From Achromobacter pestifer (GTDB lineage: Bacteria > Pseudomonadota > Gammaproteobacteria > Burkholderiales > Burkholderiaceae_B): a stretch of DNA of 64,000 nt. Shown piece by piece: positions 1 to 8,890 of the stretch (within the stretch, counting starts at the first letter, position 1; each line of letters begins with the position of its first letter). The translations under genes and the position numbers were made by a program. A model generated the notes under the pieces. That model had not been told where the DNA came from. It was given only the letters and a program-made list of their open reading frames with translations, and searched no databases. Location of the stretch: assembly GCF_902859625.1 (NCBI RefSeq), contig NZ_CADIJX010000013.1, forward strand, positions 62,001 through 126,000, read 5' to 3'.

Positions 1-1191
1 GTTCATCGTCGCCTTCACGCCGACCTTGGCCCACATGCCGACCACGGCCTGACAGATGGCTTCGTCATTGATGTAGCGGTTGTTCGGGCAGTCCAGCGTG
101 AAGTTCAAGGTGCCGTCATAGCCGGCTTCCTTCAACAGGGCGCGGGATTTTTCGGGATCGTAGGGCACGCGCTTGTGCACCGATTCCGCCCAGCCATGCA
201 CCTGCGGCGCGATCATCGTGCCAGTGGGTGCGGACAGGCCGCGCATCACGGCGCGCTTGATGGCGTCCACGTCGATGGCGCGGTACAGCGCTTCACGCAC
301 GCGGATGTCCTGGAACGGGTTCTTGCCCTTGATGTTGGAGTACTGAAGCTCCGGACGCTTCTGGTCCAGGCCCAGGTAGATGGTGCGGTATTCGTTGCCT
401 TCCACCACCTTTTGCGCCTGGCGCAGACGCTCCAGATCCTGCGCGGCAGGGTCCAGCACGAAGTCGATCTCACCGGACAGCAGCGCGGCCGTGCGGGTGG
501 CGTTCTGCTTGATCGGCGTGAACACCACTTCGGTCACGTTGCCGACCTTGCCGGCCTTGTTCCACCAGTCCTTGTTTTCTTCAAAGACCGTGCGCACATC
601 CACTTCGCGCGTCTTCAGCTTGTAGGGGCCGGTGCCGTTGGTGTTGCGCGCGCCGTAGGTCTCTTCCTTGTTGACGTAGTCCTGCGGCTTGGCGATGTTG
701 TTCTTTTCCGACCAGGCCTTGTTCATGATGAACACGTTGGTCAGTTGGCGCAGCAGCACGGGGTTGGGCGCCGAGGTTTCGATTTCGATCGTCAGATCAT
801 CGATCTTGCGCGCTTCCTTGATACCCGTCGTGTAGGCCTTGTAGTTCGACGTGGGAGCCATGGCGCGGTGAATCGAGAACACCGCGTCGTCCGCCGTGAA
901 AGCGGCGCCGTCATGGAACTTCACGCCAGAGCGCAGCTTGAATCGATACAGCGTCGGCGACAGTTGTTCCCACTCCGTCGCCAGGCGCGGCACCACCTTG
1001 AACGTCTTGTCGTAATCCACCAGCGGTTCATAGATGTAGCTGTTGGCGGCGATCGTCATGCCTTCGTTCTGCGAATGCGGATCAAAGGTGAGGATGTCGC
1101 CCTGGGCAGCCCAGCGGAAAGTCTTGGCTTGCCCGATCGAGGGCACGGCCACGGCGGCGGCGATCGCGATAGCAATCAAAGTGCGGCGCAT
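1..1191 (-). CDS. ABC transporter substrate-binding protein, family 5 (peptide/opine type), C-terminus cut off by window edge
   Basis: This is a periplasmic receptor of an oligopeptide-type ABC importer. It reads continuously from the ATG at 1191 to the window edge (397 codons), so the C-terminus is missing. Residues 1-22 form a Sec signal peptide (MRRTLIAIAIAAAVAVPS...GQA). The mature part carries family 5 landmarks: GDILTFDPHSQNEG near the start, then YEPLVDYD, WEQLSPTLYRFKLR and KFHDGAAFTADDAVFSI. An AGGAG Shine-Dalgarno lies about ten bases upstream of the start. It lies downstream of the marR gene on the same strand with a 183-bp gap that shows nothing of note. Partner permease genes should lie left of the window. 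The ligand cannot be read from the sequence. Because it flanks a catabolic locus it may import a related compound, but that is only inference. Confidence 0.9.
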   Translation of the reverse strand, partial: MRRTLIAIAIAAAVAVPSIGQAKTFRWAAQGDILTFDPHSQNEGMTIAANSYIYEPLVDYDKTFKVVPRLATEWEQLSPTLYRFKLRSGVKFHDGAAFTADDAVFSIHRAMAPTSNYKAYTTGIKEARKIDDLTIEIETSAPNPVLLRQLTNVFIMNKAWSEKNNIAKPQDYVNKEETYGARNTNGTGPYKLKTREVDVRTVFEENKDWWNKAGKVGNVTEVVFTPIKQNATRTAALLSGEIDFVLDPAAQDLERLRQAQKVVEGNEYRTIYLGLDQKRPELQYSNIKGKNPFQDIRVREALYRAIDVDAIKRAVMRGLSAPTGTMIAPQVHGWAESVHKRVPYDPEKSRALLKEAGYDGTLNFTLDCPNNRYINDEAICQAVVGMWAKVGVKATMN

Positions 1192-1374
1192 AGGGGTCAA
1201 CTCCTGACATTAGTCTGAATACCGGCGCGAGTGTGCCTATGCGCCAGACCCCCGTCAATTCAGGGTTTATACGTACCGGAGGGGGTTTTCACAGAGAGGA
1301 AACAATGGGGGACATATATGCTTGTAACAAAATAATTGAAGCAAACAACGTTCGAGTGCGCGCCAGCAACGGAC

Positions 1375-1881
1375 TTACTCGTCCGCGTCGATCGGCAGCT
1401 CCAGCGGCACGTGCTCCGTCATCAGCACATCCAGCATCTCGATCAGCAGCGCGGCGCGCTCTTCGCCAAACGGCGCCAGCACCGCCTTCTGATGCTGCAA
1501 GGCCTGTTCGCACAGGTTGGCGATCAGGTGAGTGCCCTTGGTGGTGATGCAGACGCGCGTCTGGCGCCGGTCGGCCCGCACGCCCGTGCGCGCCACCAAC
1601 CCTTCGGCCTCCATCCGTTGCACCACCTTGCTCAAGGTCGGCTGCTTGGTGATGGCCAGCACCGCCAGCGTGCCGATGGTTTCGCCCGGGCTGCCCTCCA
1701 GGCTGGCCAGCACCCGCCATTCGGTCACCGACAATCCGGCCGCCTTCACCTGCATATGGAATTCGGCCGAAATGCGCTGGCTGGCCTGCGCCAGCAGATA
1801 GGCCAGATAGCCATCGACGAAACGCGGCCCCGCCGTGCCTCGACCTGTCAGAAGCGTTTCCCGCTGCTTGTCCAACCGCAT
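1375..1881 (-). CDS. MarR family transcriptional regulator (candidate iadR-type regulator of the divergent operon)
   Basis: Winged-helix MarR repressor of 168 residues. The MarR core runs from about residue 20 to 145, with the recognition helix near 78-92 (ITKQPTLSKVVQRM) and the wing near 102-113 (RADRRQTRVCIT). I chose ATG 1881 because GGGAG lies upstream with usual spacing and because it gives normal family length. An in-frame ATG at 1911 would add ten residues. The gene is divergent from the ring-oxygenase operon starting at 2250, the usual layout for a MarR protein that represses a neighbouring aromatic-acid operon and is released by substrate. Auxin-degradation (iad) loci of Variovorax and relatives are controlled by such a MarR protein. 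Assignment of this gene to that role is inference. Confidence 0.88.
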   Translation of the reverse strand: MRLDKQRETLLTGRGTAGPRFVDGYLAYLLAQASQRISAEFHMQVKAAGLSVTEWRVLASLEGSPGETIGTLAVLAITKQPTLSKVVQRMEAEGLVARTGVRADRRQTRVCITTKGTHLIANLCEQALQHQKAVLAPFGEERAALLIEMLDVLMTEHVPLELPIDADE

Positions 1882-2112
1882 GTTGCTTTGCTCCCACGCA
1901 CCGGAATTCATGAATGGCCGACGGCCGAAAAGCGCATTGCACCACGACGGCGCAAACGCGCGCCATGATGTGCCGCAATGCTGTTGCGCAGCACAGGGTA
2001 TACCCGGAATCGCAACCCGTTTTTGCACCATGACGGCGCTGAATATCCGTCATGGAGCTAGAGAACAACCAGTATATACACCCTTGTTTTAGCGTGATAT
2101 TTTTTGAGTTCC

Positions 2113-2124
2113 ATGAAATTTCAT
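2113..2124. promoter_or_regulatory. Perfect 12-bp palindrome upstream of the operon promoter
   Basis: ATGAAATTTCAT is a perfect palindrome nine bases upstream of the putative -35 box in the divergent intergenic region. It could be an operator half-site cluster for the MarR regulator. A 12-bp AT-rich palindrome can also arise by chance, so confidence is modest. Confidence 0.35.
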
Positions 2125-2131
2125 CTTTTTT

Positions 2132-2161
2132 GTTGACAGCTAAAACGTTGACTCCTAAAGT
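2132..2161 (+). promoter_or_regulatory. Operon promoter overlapped by two 15-bp direct repeats
   Basis: GTTGACAGCTAAAAC (2132-2146) is followed directly by GTTGACTCCTAAAGT (2147-2161); 12 of 15 positions agree. The first copy holds a consensus -35 (TTGACA, 2133-2138). After a 17-base spacer the second copy holds a -10-like TAAAGT (2156-2161). A reverse-oriented GTTTTAGC lies at 2086-2093, the exact reverse complement of GCTAAAAC at 2139-2146. The coincidence of promoter and repeats suggests a sigma-70 promoter covered by regulator binding sites. Transcription would start near 2168, and the first gene has AGGAG at 2239-2243. Confidence 0.55.
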
Positions 2162-2249
2162 ATTTTTCAGGCGAAGATTTCGTGGCATGACGATGCTGCA
2201 TGGCAGCAAGGCTTGAGGACCGGTTTGCCGGCCCGCACAGGAGTTCGAG

Positions 2250-4487
2250 ATGGCTGAAAGGTCTTTCAAAAAAGAAGTCCAGCAGTTGCGCATCGGCGAA
2301 GGCGAAGAGTTTCGCGGCGAGGGCATTCTTGCCGTCACCAAAGGGCTGCTGCAATCCGGCGTGGGATATGTGGCCGGCTACCAGGGTTCACCGATTTCGC
2401 ACTTGATGGACGTGCTGGCCGACGCCAACGACATCCTGCAAGAGCTGGGCGTCCACTTTGAAGCCAGCGCCTCGGAAGCCACCGCCGCCGCCACGCTTGC
2501 GGCCTCGGTCATGTACCCGATCCGAGGCGCCGTCACCTGGAAATCCACCGTGGGCACCAACGTCGCCTCGGACGCGCTGGCCAACCTGGCTTCCGGCGGC
2601 GTCACGGGCGGTGCGCTGGTCATCGTCGGCGAAGACTACGGCGAAGGCTCGTCCATCATGCAGGAGCGTTCGCACGCTTTCGCCATGAAATCGCAGATCT
2701 GGCTGCTGGACCCGCGCCCCAACCTGGAAAGCATGGTCAAGGCGGTGGAAGACGGGTTTGAATTGTCGGAAGCCAGCAAGACGCCCGTGATGCTGCAACT
2801 GCGCATCCGTGGCTGCCATGTCCATGGACGCTTCATCGCCAAGGAAAACAAGCGGCCGACCTTTTCGCTGGCCGAAGCGCTGGAAAGCCCGGCGCGCGAC
2901 ACCAGCCGCATCGTGCTGCCGCCCGCCTCCTTCCTGCACGAGCAGGAAAAAATCAAGGAACGCTGGCCCGCCGCCATCCGCTACATCAAGGAACACAAGC
3001 TCAACGAGCATTTCGACGGCGACCAACAGGACATCGGCCTGATCCTGCAAGGCGGCCTGTACAACGGCGTCATCCGTTCCTTGCAACTGCTGGGTCTGGC
3101 CGACAATTTCGGCAACAGCCGCATCCCGCTGTACGTCATGAACGTGACCTACCCCGTCATCGAGGACGAGGTCATCGATTTCTGCCGCGACAAGCGCGCC
3201 GTGCTGCTGCTGGAAGAAGGCCAGCCCGACTATATCGAACAGAATCTGCACGCGGTGCTGCGCAAGGCCGGCATCAATACCCACCTGTCCGGCAAGGACG
3301 TGCTGCCCATGGCGGGCGAGTACACCACGCAGGTCATGCGCGACGGCCTGCGAGAATTCCTGAAACGCCAACGCCCGGAATCGCTGCAAACGCATCCGGC
3401 GGTCGCCGCGGATGCACAAGCCCAAGCCCTGGCGCATCAGCCGGAAATCACGGAAGTCTCGCGTCCGAAGCCGGCTAAACCCCCCACCCCCGCGGAACAA
3501 CCCATCACCTTCCATAAGCAGGTTGACGGCCTGGCCTCGGTGGTGCCGCCGCGCCCCGCCGGCTTCTGTACGGGCTGTCCCGAACGCCCCATCTTTTCCG
3601 CGCTGACACTGGCGCAGGAATCGCTGGGGCAGCACCACATTTCCTGCGACATCGGTTGCCACCTGTTCTCCATCCTGCCGCCCTTCAACCTGGGCGCCAC
3701 CACCATGGGCTACGGGCTGGGCGCCTCCAGCGCGGCGGCCTTCAACGTGCCCGCCGCCAAGCGGCCCATCTCCATCATGGGCGACGGCGGCTTCTGGCAT
3801 AACGGCCTGTCCTCCGGCATTGGCAACGCGGTGTTCAACAAGTACGACGGCGTCATCGTCATCGTCGACAACTTCTACGCTTCGGCCACCGGCGGACAGG
3901 ATATCCTGTCCTCGCGCGCCGACAACCCCGATCGTTCCACCAACAATCCCATCGACCACGCCGTGCGTGGCGTGGGCGTGAAATGGGTGCGCACGCTGGA
4001 CCGCACGTATGACGTCGCGAAGGTGCGCGCAACCATCGAAGAAGCACTGACCACCGACATCAAGGGCCCGAAAGTCATCATCGCGCAGTCGGAATGCATG
4101 TTGAACAAGCAGCGCCGCATCAAGCCGCTGTTCAACAAGGCCGTCAAGGAAGGCCGCCGCATGGTGAAGGAACGCTTCGGCGTGGACCCCGACGTCTGCA
4201 CCGGCGACCATGCCTGTATCCGGCTGTCCGGTTGCCCCTCGCTGACCGTGAAGGACAGCGGCGACCCCTTGAAGGAAGACCCGGTGGCGCACGTGGAAAG
4301 CAGTTGCGTGGGCTGCGGCAACTGCGGCGAAGTTGCCCATGCCGCCGTGTTGTGCCCGTCGTTCTACCGTGCCGACATCGTGCATAACCCGACAGGCGGC
4401 GACCGCTTCCTGGCGCGGGTGCGCGGCGCGGTCATCGGCTTCCTGCAACGCCGCCGCGCAGCGCGGTTGGCTCAATACGCCCTGTAA
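2250..4487 (+). CDS. Indolepyruvate:ferredoxin oxidoreductase alpha-like subunit (TPP-dependent 2-oxoacid oxidoreductase)
   Basis: 745 residues, the full length of an IorA-like subunit. The N-terminal pyrimidine-binding domain has the YQGSPISHLMD motif. The TPP-binding domain follows GFCTGCPERP and has GDGG at residue 511, with the closing VDN about 30 residues on. The C-terminus has cysteines for iron-sulfur clusters: CTGDHACIRLSGCP, then C686-x2-C689-x2-C692-x9-C702-P. The family oxidises aryl 2-oxoacids to aryl-CoA and CO2 using ferredoxin. It is the first gene of the operon with AGGAG six bases before ATG, and the beta-like gene follows after 13 bases. In this setting an attractive substrate is isatinate (2-aminophenylglyoxylate), itself an aryl 2-oxoacid. 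That substrate is inference. It corresponds in position to the first gene of iad-type loci as I recall them. Confidence 0.88.
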   Translation: MAERSFKKEVQQLRIGEGEEFRGEGILAVTKGLLQSGVGYVAGYQGSPISHLMDVLADANDILQELGVHFEASASEATAAATLAASVMYPIRGAVTWKSTVGTNVASDALANLASGGVTGGALVIVGEDYGEGSSIMQERSHAFAMKSQIWLLDPRPNLESMVKAVEDGFELSEASKTPVMLQLRIRGCHVHGRFIAKENKRPTFSLAEALESPARDTSRIVLPPASFLHEQEKIKERWPAAIRYIKEHKLNEHFDGDQQDIGLILQGGLYNGVIRSLQLLGLADNFGNSRIPLYVMNVTYPVIEDEVIDFCRDKRAVLLLEEGQPDYIEQNLHAVLRKAGINTHLSGKDVLPMAGEYTTQVMRDGLREFLKRQRPESLQTHPAVAADAQAQALAHQPEITEVSRPKPAKPPTPAEQPITFHKQVDGLASVVPPRPAGFCTGCPERPIFSALTLAQESLGQHHISCDIGCHLFSILPPFNLGATTMGYGLGASSAAAFNVPAAKRPISIMGDGGFWHNGLSSGIGNAVFNKYDGVIVIVDNFYASATGGQDILSSRADNPDRSTNNPIDHAVRGVGVKWVRTLDRTYDVAKVRATIEEALTTDIKGPKVIIAQSECMLNKQRRIKPLFNKAVKEGRRMVKERFGVDPDVCTGDHACIRLSGCPSLTVKDSGDPLKEDPVAHVESSCVGCGNCGEVAHAAVLCPSFYRADIVHNPTGGDRFLARVRGAVIGFLQRRRAARLAQYAL

Positions 4488-4500
4488 GGACAACCGTTTC

Positions 4501-6045
4501 ATGAACCCGGTGGCATTGCAACAAGGCAACCCGATCAAGATCGCCATCCTGGCCATGGGCGGCCAGGGCGGCGGCGTATTGGCCGACTGGATCGTCGACA
4601 TGGCCGAGCACGCCGGCTGGTGGGCGCAGACGACCTCGGTGCCGGGCGTGGCCCAGCGCACCGGCGCGACCATCTATTACCTGGAACTGCTGCCCGAAGC
4701 CGACGTGGCGCGCGCTGGCCGTCCTCCCGCCTTAGCGCTGATGCCCACGCCGGGCGATGTGGATCTGGTGGTGGCGGCCGAACTGATGGAAGGCGGCCGT
4801 GCCATCCAGCGCGGCCTGGTCACGCCGGAACGCACGGTGCTGCTGTCCTCGTCGCACCGCAGCTATGCGGTCAGCGAAAAATCCGCGCCTGGCAACGGCA
4901 TTGCCGACCCCAACAAGGTGCTGGAAGCCGGCCGTGCCGCGGCCAAGCGCTTCTTGTGCTTCGACCTGCAAGACCTGGCCGACCGTGCCGGCAGCGTCAT
5001 CAGCGCCAGCCTGTTCGGCGCCGTTGCAGGCAGCGGCGCCCTGCCGTTTGCCCGCGAAGACTATGAAGCCACCGTGCGCCGCGCGGGCCTGGGCGTGGAC
5101 GCCAGCCTGCGCGCCTTCGCACTGGGCTTCGATACTGCCCGCGAAGCGCCCGCACAACCTGCCGCCATCGATCTGACGCGCCCGGTTCCTGCGCTGCCTG
5201 AGCGCGCCGCGAGCCCCAAGGCGCAAGCGCTGCTGGACACGATCAAGCGTGATTTTCCCGCCTGTGCGCAGCCCATGTTGGCCGCCGGCGTGCGCCGCCA
5301 GCTGGAATTCCAGGACGCTGCCTACGCCGCGGATTACCTGCGCCGCATGAAGGCGCTGCGCGACCTTGACGCCCAACACGGCGGCGATGCCCAGCAATGG
5401 GCGCTGACCTGTGCCGCCGCCCGCTACGTGGCCACCGCCATGGCCTATGACGACGTGATCCGCGTCGCCGACCTGAAAACGCGCGGAACCCGCTTTGACC
5501 GCATCCGCCAGGAAGTCGGCGCCCGCCCCGAACAGTTGGTCATGACAACCGACTACATGCACCCGCGGCTGGAGGAAATCTGCGGCACGCTGCCCACCGG
5601 GCTGGGCCGTTGGCTTGAAGGCTCCAAGGCATTCGGCGGCTTTGTCGAACGCCGGCTGGGCAAGGGCAGGCTGATGAAAAGCGGCACCCTCGGTGGCTTC
5701 CTGATGCTGTACACGCTTGCCGGCATGCGCCGCTTCCGGCGCAGCACGCTGCGCCATCAGATCGAAATGAAAGGCCTGGAACAGTGGCTGGACCTGATCG
5801 CCGGTCTTGCGCCGAAGGACTACGCGCTGGCAGTGGAGACCGTCAATTGCCGCCGCCTGGTCAAGGGCTATAGCGACACGCATGTACGCGGCGGCGGCAA
5901 GTACCGCCAATTGATCGCCGCAGCCGCGCAACTTGTGGGACGCCCCGACGCTGCCGCCACGCTGCGCGACTTGCGCAACACCGCACTGGCCAACGAGCAA
6001 TGCGGCCCGATGGAACGCCAGTTGGCCGACAAGCTGGCTGCTTGA
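4501..6045 (+). CDS. Indolepyruvate:ferredoxin oxidoreductase beta-like subunit with long C-terminal DUF6537-type extension
   Basis: 514 residues. The N-terminal 190 or so form the gamma/beta catalytic domain of pyruvate:ferredoxin-type oxidoreductases (MGGQGGGVLADWIVD near residue 19, then TTSVPGVAQRTGATIYY). The C-terminal 300 residues are the extension common in proteobacterial IorB-like proteins, rich in short helices with several arginine clusters. ATG 4501 is preferred over the in-frame upstream ATG at 4333, which would lie deep inside the alpha gene. It sits 13 bases after the alpha stop and pairs with the alpha subunit in one enzyme. Its role in the proposed pathway is transfer of electrons from 2-oxoacid oxidation. 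Confidence 0.85.
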   Translation: MNPVALQQGNPIKIAILAMGGQGGGVLADWIVDMAEHAGWWAQTTSVPGVAQRTGATIYYLELLPEADVARAGRPPALALMPTPGDVDLVVAAELMEGGRAIQRGLVTPERTVLLSSSHRSYAVSEKSAPGNGIADPNKVLEAGRAAAKRFLCFDLQDLADRAGSVISASLFGAVAGSGALPFAREDYEATVRRAGLGVDASLRAFALGFDTAREAPAQPAAIDLTRPVPALPERAASPKAQALLDTIKRDFPACAQPMLAAGVRRQLEFQDAAYAADYLRRMKALRDLDAQHGGDAQQWALTCAAARYVATAMAYDDVIRVADLKTRGTRFDRIRQEVGARPEQLVMTTDYMHPRLEEICGTLPTGLGRWLEGSKAFGGFVERRLGKGRLMKSGTLGGFLMLYTLAGMRRFRRSTLRHQIEMKGLEQWLDLIAGLAPKDYALAVETVNCRRLVKGYSDTHVRGGGKYRQLIAAAAQLVGRPDAAATLRDLRNTALANEQCGPMERQLADKLAA

Positions 6046-6071
6046 TCCGAATACCGAAAGAGACAAACGCC

Positions 6072-7049
6072 GTGCAGACATTGAAACTGATCGTCCGGGA
6101 AGTCCGACAAGAATCGCCGCTGATCCGATCCTTCCGCCTGGTGCGCGAAGACGCCGGCCCGCTGCCGGCCTTTGGACCCGGCGCACACCTGAAAGTGACG
6201 GTGCCGGGCCTGCGCGACCCGCGCTGCTATTCGCTGGTGCAATTGGCGCCCGAGGCCGGGCAGTTTGCCCAGCCCATGGAATACCGATTGGGCGTGCGGC
6301 TGGAAGAATCCAGCCAAGGCGGCTCCCGTCACATGCACGCGCTGGCCGAAGGCGACACGCTGACCGTGGAAGGCCCCAAGAACGATTTCCCCTTGCATGA
6401 ATCGCCCGCCGGGGACGAACCCGTCGTGCTGATCGCCGGCGGCATCGGCATCACCCCGGTGGCATCCATGGCCGCCGCGCTGAAGGCGGCCGGACGCGCC
6501 TTCCATCTGCATTACTGTGGCCGCAGCAAGGACCAGTTGGCCTTCGTCCCTGAACTGGAAGCGCTGGCTGGCGCCAACCTGACGCTGCACGCCGACGACG
6601 ATCCCGCCTGCCGCTTCGACCTGCAAGCGCTGCTGGCGGCGGCAACGCCGCGCCAGCACCTGTATGTATGCGGCCCCAAGGGCCTGATCGACGCCGTCAT
6701 CCAGCAAGCCCGCGCACGCCACTGGCCCGATGCTCACATCCATTTTGAACTGTTCGTGACCGCCGCCCCGCAAGCCGGCGACCAACCGTTTGAAGTCGAA
6801 CTGCGCCAATCGGGCCGCACGCTGACCATCCCCGCCGACAAGACCATTGTCGACGTCATGGAGGAAGAAGGCTGCGACCCGATGTATGACTGCAAGCGCG
6901 GCGAGTGCGGTGTCTGTCAGGCAACCGTCCTGGAAGGCGAACCCGATCATCGCGATTACTACCTGTCGGACACTGAAAAGGCCAGCGGCAAGATCATCCA
7001 GATCTGCATCTCGCGCGCGAAGTCGGCGCGGCTGGTGCTGGACCTCTAG
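6072..7049 (+). CDS. Flavin/NAD and 2Fe-2S oxygenase reductase (VanB/PDR-type)
   Basis: 325-residue electron-transfer component for a Rieske oxygenase. Domain order is flavin-binding barrel (RCYSLV motif, residues about 51-56), NAD(P) domain (GGIGITPVASM, about residue 121) and C-terminal plant-type ferredoxin with C274, C279, C282 and C312. This order is typical of phthalate dioxygenase reductase and VanB. The start is GTG 6072 after GAAAGAGA; the next upstream in-frame ATG (6000) overlaps the beta-like gene. It lies directly before the oxygenase subunits and most likely passes electrons from NAD(P)H to the alpha-subunit Rieske cluster. It may also serve the reductase-less dioxygenase at 33.6 kb. 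The iad loci have a reductase at this place. Confidence 0.9.
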   Translation: MQTLKLIVREVRQESPLIRSFRLVREDAGPLPAFGPGAHLKVTVPGLRDPRCYSLVQLAPEAGQFAQPMEYRLGVRLEESSQGGSRHMHALAEGDTLTVEGPKNDFPLHESPAGDEPVVLIAGGIGITPVASMAAALKAAGRAFHLHYCGRSKDQLAFVPELEALAGANLTLHADDDPACRFDLQALLAAATPRQHLYVCGPKGLIDAVIQQARARHWPDAHIHFELFVTAAPQAGDQPFEVELRQSGRTLTIPADKTIVDVMEEEGCDPMYDCKRGECGVCQATVLEGEPDHRDYYLSDTEKASGKIIQICISRAKSARLVLDL

Positions 7050-7073
7050 GGCCCCGACGACAAGGAAGCGACC

Positions 7074-8393
7074 ATGGCCAAATACCGCGACAATCCCGAC
7101 GCCATCCGCGCCCTGCTGCGCGAGACCGAAGTCCACAAGGACTTGTTCATCGACCAGGAACTGTTCGACCTGGAGATGGAGCGCCTGTACGCCAACACGT
7201 GGGTCTACGTCGGCCACGACAGCCAGGTGCCCAACCCGGGCGACTACATCACGACCACGGTCGGCAATCAGCCAGTGGTGATGGTCCGCCACAGCGACAA
7301 GAGCGTGCGCGTGCTGCACAACCGCTGCCCGCACAAGGGCACGATGGTGGCAGGCGACGCCTGCGGCAACACCGGCAAGTTCTTCCGCTGCCCCTATCAC
7401 GCCTGGACCTTCAAGACGGACGGCAGCCTGCTGTCGATTCCGCTGAAGAAAGGCTACGAAAACACCGGGTTGGAGCACTGCGAAGCCAGCCAGGGCATGG
7501 CCGCCGTCAAGGATGTGAAGAACCATCGCGGCTTCGTGTTCTGCCGCCTGAACCCGGAAGGCCAGTCATTCGAGGACTTCTTCGGCGAATCGCTATCCAC
7601 CCTGGACAACATGGTCGACCGTTCGCCAGAGGGCCGTCTGGAAGTCGCCGGCGGCGTGTTGCGCTACATGCACCGCTGCAACTGGAAGATGCTGGTCGAC
7701 AACCAGACCGACACCTGCCACCCCATGGTGGCGCACGAATCGTCTGCGGGCACGGCGGTGAAGGTCTGGGAGCAAGCGCCGGAGGGCACGCCCAAGCCGA
7801 TGGCGGTTGAACTGTTCGCGCCCTTTATCTCGCCCTACGAGTTCTTCGAGAACATGGGCATCCGCGTCTGGGAGAACGGCCACGGGCATACCGGCGTGTC
7901 GGACTCCATCCATGCGTCCTACTCCGGTGTTCCGGGGTATTGGGACGCGATGGTCTCAGCCTACGGCGAAGACCGCGCCAAGCAGATCCTGGGGGACGTC
8001 CGCCACAACACCGTGTACTTCCCCAACATCATGGTGAAGGGCCCCATCCAGACGCTGCGCATCTTCAAACCCATCGCGGCGGATCGCACGCTGGTGGAGT
8101 CGTGGACGTTCCGCCTGGTCGGGGCGCCGGACCTGCTGCTGGAACGCACGCTCATGTACAACCGGCTGATCAACGCACCGACCTCGGTCGTCGGCCATGA
8201 CGATCTGGAAATGTACGAACGCGCGCAGGATGGCTTGAATTCGCGCGCGCGTGACTGGGTGAACGTCGGCCGGCTGTACACGCCGGACGAAGTCGGCCAG
8301 AAGAACGTGGCCACCAATGGCACCAATGAATGGCAGATGCGCAACCAGTACCGCGCATGGGGCCGCTACATGACCGGATCGGAGTCGGTATGA
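7074..8393 (+). CDS. Aromatic-ring-hydroxylating dioxygenase, large (alpha) subunit
   Basis: 439 residues. The Rieske centre is C85-x-H87 and C106-x2-H109. The mononuclear iron site is D209-N-Q...H216-x4-H221, with aspartate bridging between protomers as usual in the family. Between reductase and beta genes in an ATGA-coupled run, it should insert oxygen into the aromatic ring. In iad-type auxin degradation the corresponding oxygenase acts on indole-3-acetate, leading to oxindole and dioxindole acetic acids. Assignment of that substrate rests on gene neighbourhood. Full length, with no missing ligand. Confidence 0.92.
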   Translation: MAKYRDNPDAIRALLRETEVHKDLFIDQELFDLEMERLYANTWVYVGHDSQVPNPGDYITTTVGNQPVVMVRHSDKSVRVLHNRCPHKGTMVAGDACGNTGKFFRCPYHAWTFKTDGSLLSIPLKKGYENTGLEHCEASQGMAAVKDVKNHRGFVFCRLNPEGQSFEDFFGESLSTLDNMVDRSPEGRLEVAGGVLRYMHRCNWKMLVDNQTDTCHPMVAHESSAGTAVKVWEQAPEGTPKPMAVELFAPFISPYEFFENMGIRVWENGHGHTGVSDSIHASYSGVPGYWDAMVSAYGEDRAKQILGDVRHNTVYFPNIMVKGPIQTLRIFKPIAADRTLVESWTFRLVGAPDLLLERTLMYNRLINAPTSVVGHDDLEMYERAQDGLNSRARDWVNVGRLYTPDEVGQKNVATNGTNEWQMRNQYRAWGRYMTGSESV

Positions 8394-8881
8394 GCGCAAG
8401 CGACCGCGAGTTGATCGATTTTGTCTACGCCGAAGCACGCTTGCTGGACGAGCTGCGTTTTGAAGACTGGCTGAACCTGTACACGGAAGACGGCCACTAC
8501 TGGATGCCGTTGGCGCATGGGCAGACGGACGCCAAGCTGCATGCATCACTGATGTACGAAGACAAGTTGCTGCTGCGCGTGCGCGTGGAACGGCTGGCCG
8601 GCCAGCGCACGTTTTCGCAGCAGCCCAAAAGCCGCTGCCACCATCTGTTGCAAGCGCCCACCGTGGAACACGGTCATCCGGACGCCGCGCCCGCCGACGG
8701 TCTGCATGTGGTGCGCACCGCCTTCCACTATGTCGAGACCCGGCAGGACGCGCAGACGCTGTACGCCGGTTGGACCACCCACCACCTGGTGGAGCAGGAC
8801 GGCGGATTGCGCATCCGCCTGAAGCGCGTTGACCTCGTCAACTGCGACGCCGCCTTCGGCAACATCCAATTGTTCATGTAG
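8390..8881 (+). CDS. Aromatic-ring-hydroxylating dioxygenase, small (beta) subunit
   Basis: 163 residues with the SnoaL/NTF2-like fold of Rieske dioxygenase beta subunits (opening ELIDFVYAEARLLDEL and WLNLYTEDGHYWMPL). The ATG at 8390 overlaps the alpha stop by four bases (ATGA), so translation is coupled and subunit stoichiometry preserved. An upstream in-frame ATG at 8330 is disregarded because it lies inside the alpha gene. The beta subunit is structural and shapes the alpha3beta3 oxygenase. Confidence 0.92.
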   Translation: MSASDRELIDFVYAEARLLDELRFEDWLNLYTEDGHYWMPLAHGQTDAKLHASLMYEDKLLLRVRVERLAGQRTFSQQPKSRCHHLLQAPTVEHGHPDAAPADGLHVVRTAFHYVETRQDAQTLYAGWTTHHLVEQDGGLRIRLKRVDLVNCDAAFGNIQLFM

Positions 8882-8890
8882 GAGCGGCTT

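Noticed and set aside
1233..1547. 104-codon open frame between the solute-binding gene and marR
   Set aside because: It overlaps the marR 3' end in antisense and has no conserved features.
2388..4673. 761-codon open frame antisense to the 2-oxoacid oxidoreductase alpha gene
   Set aside because: The plus-strand frame has clear family motifs. The antisense frame is an effect of high GC codon bias and resembles no protein family.
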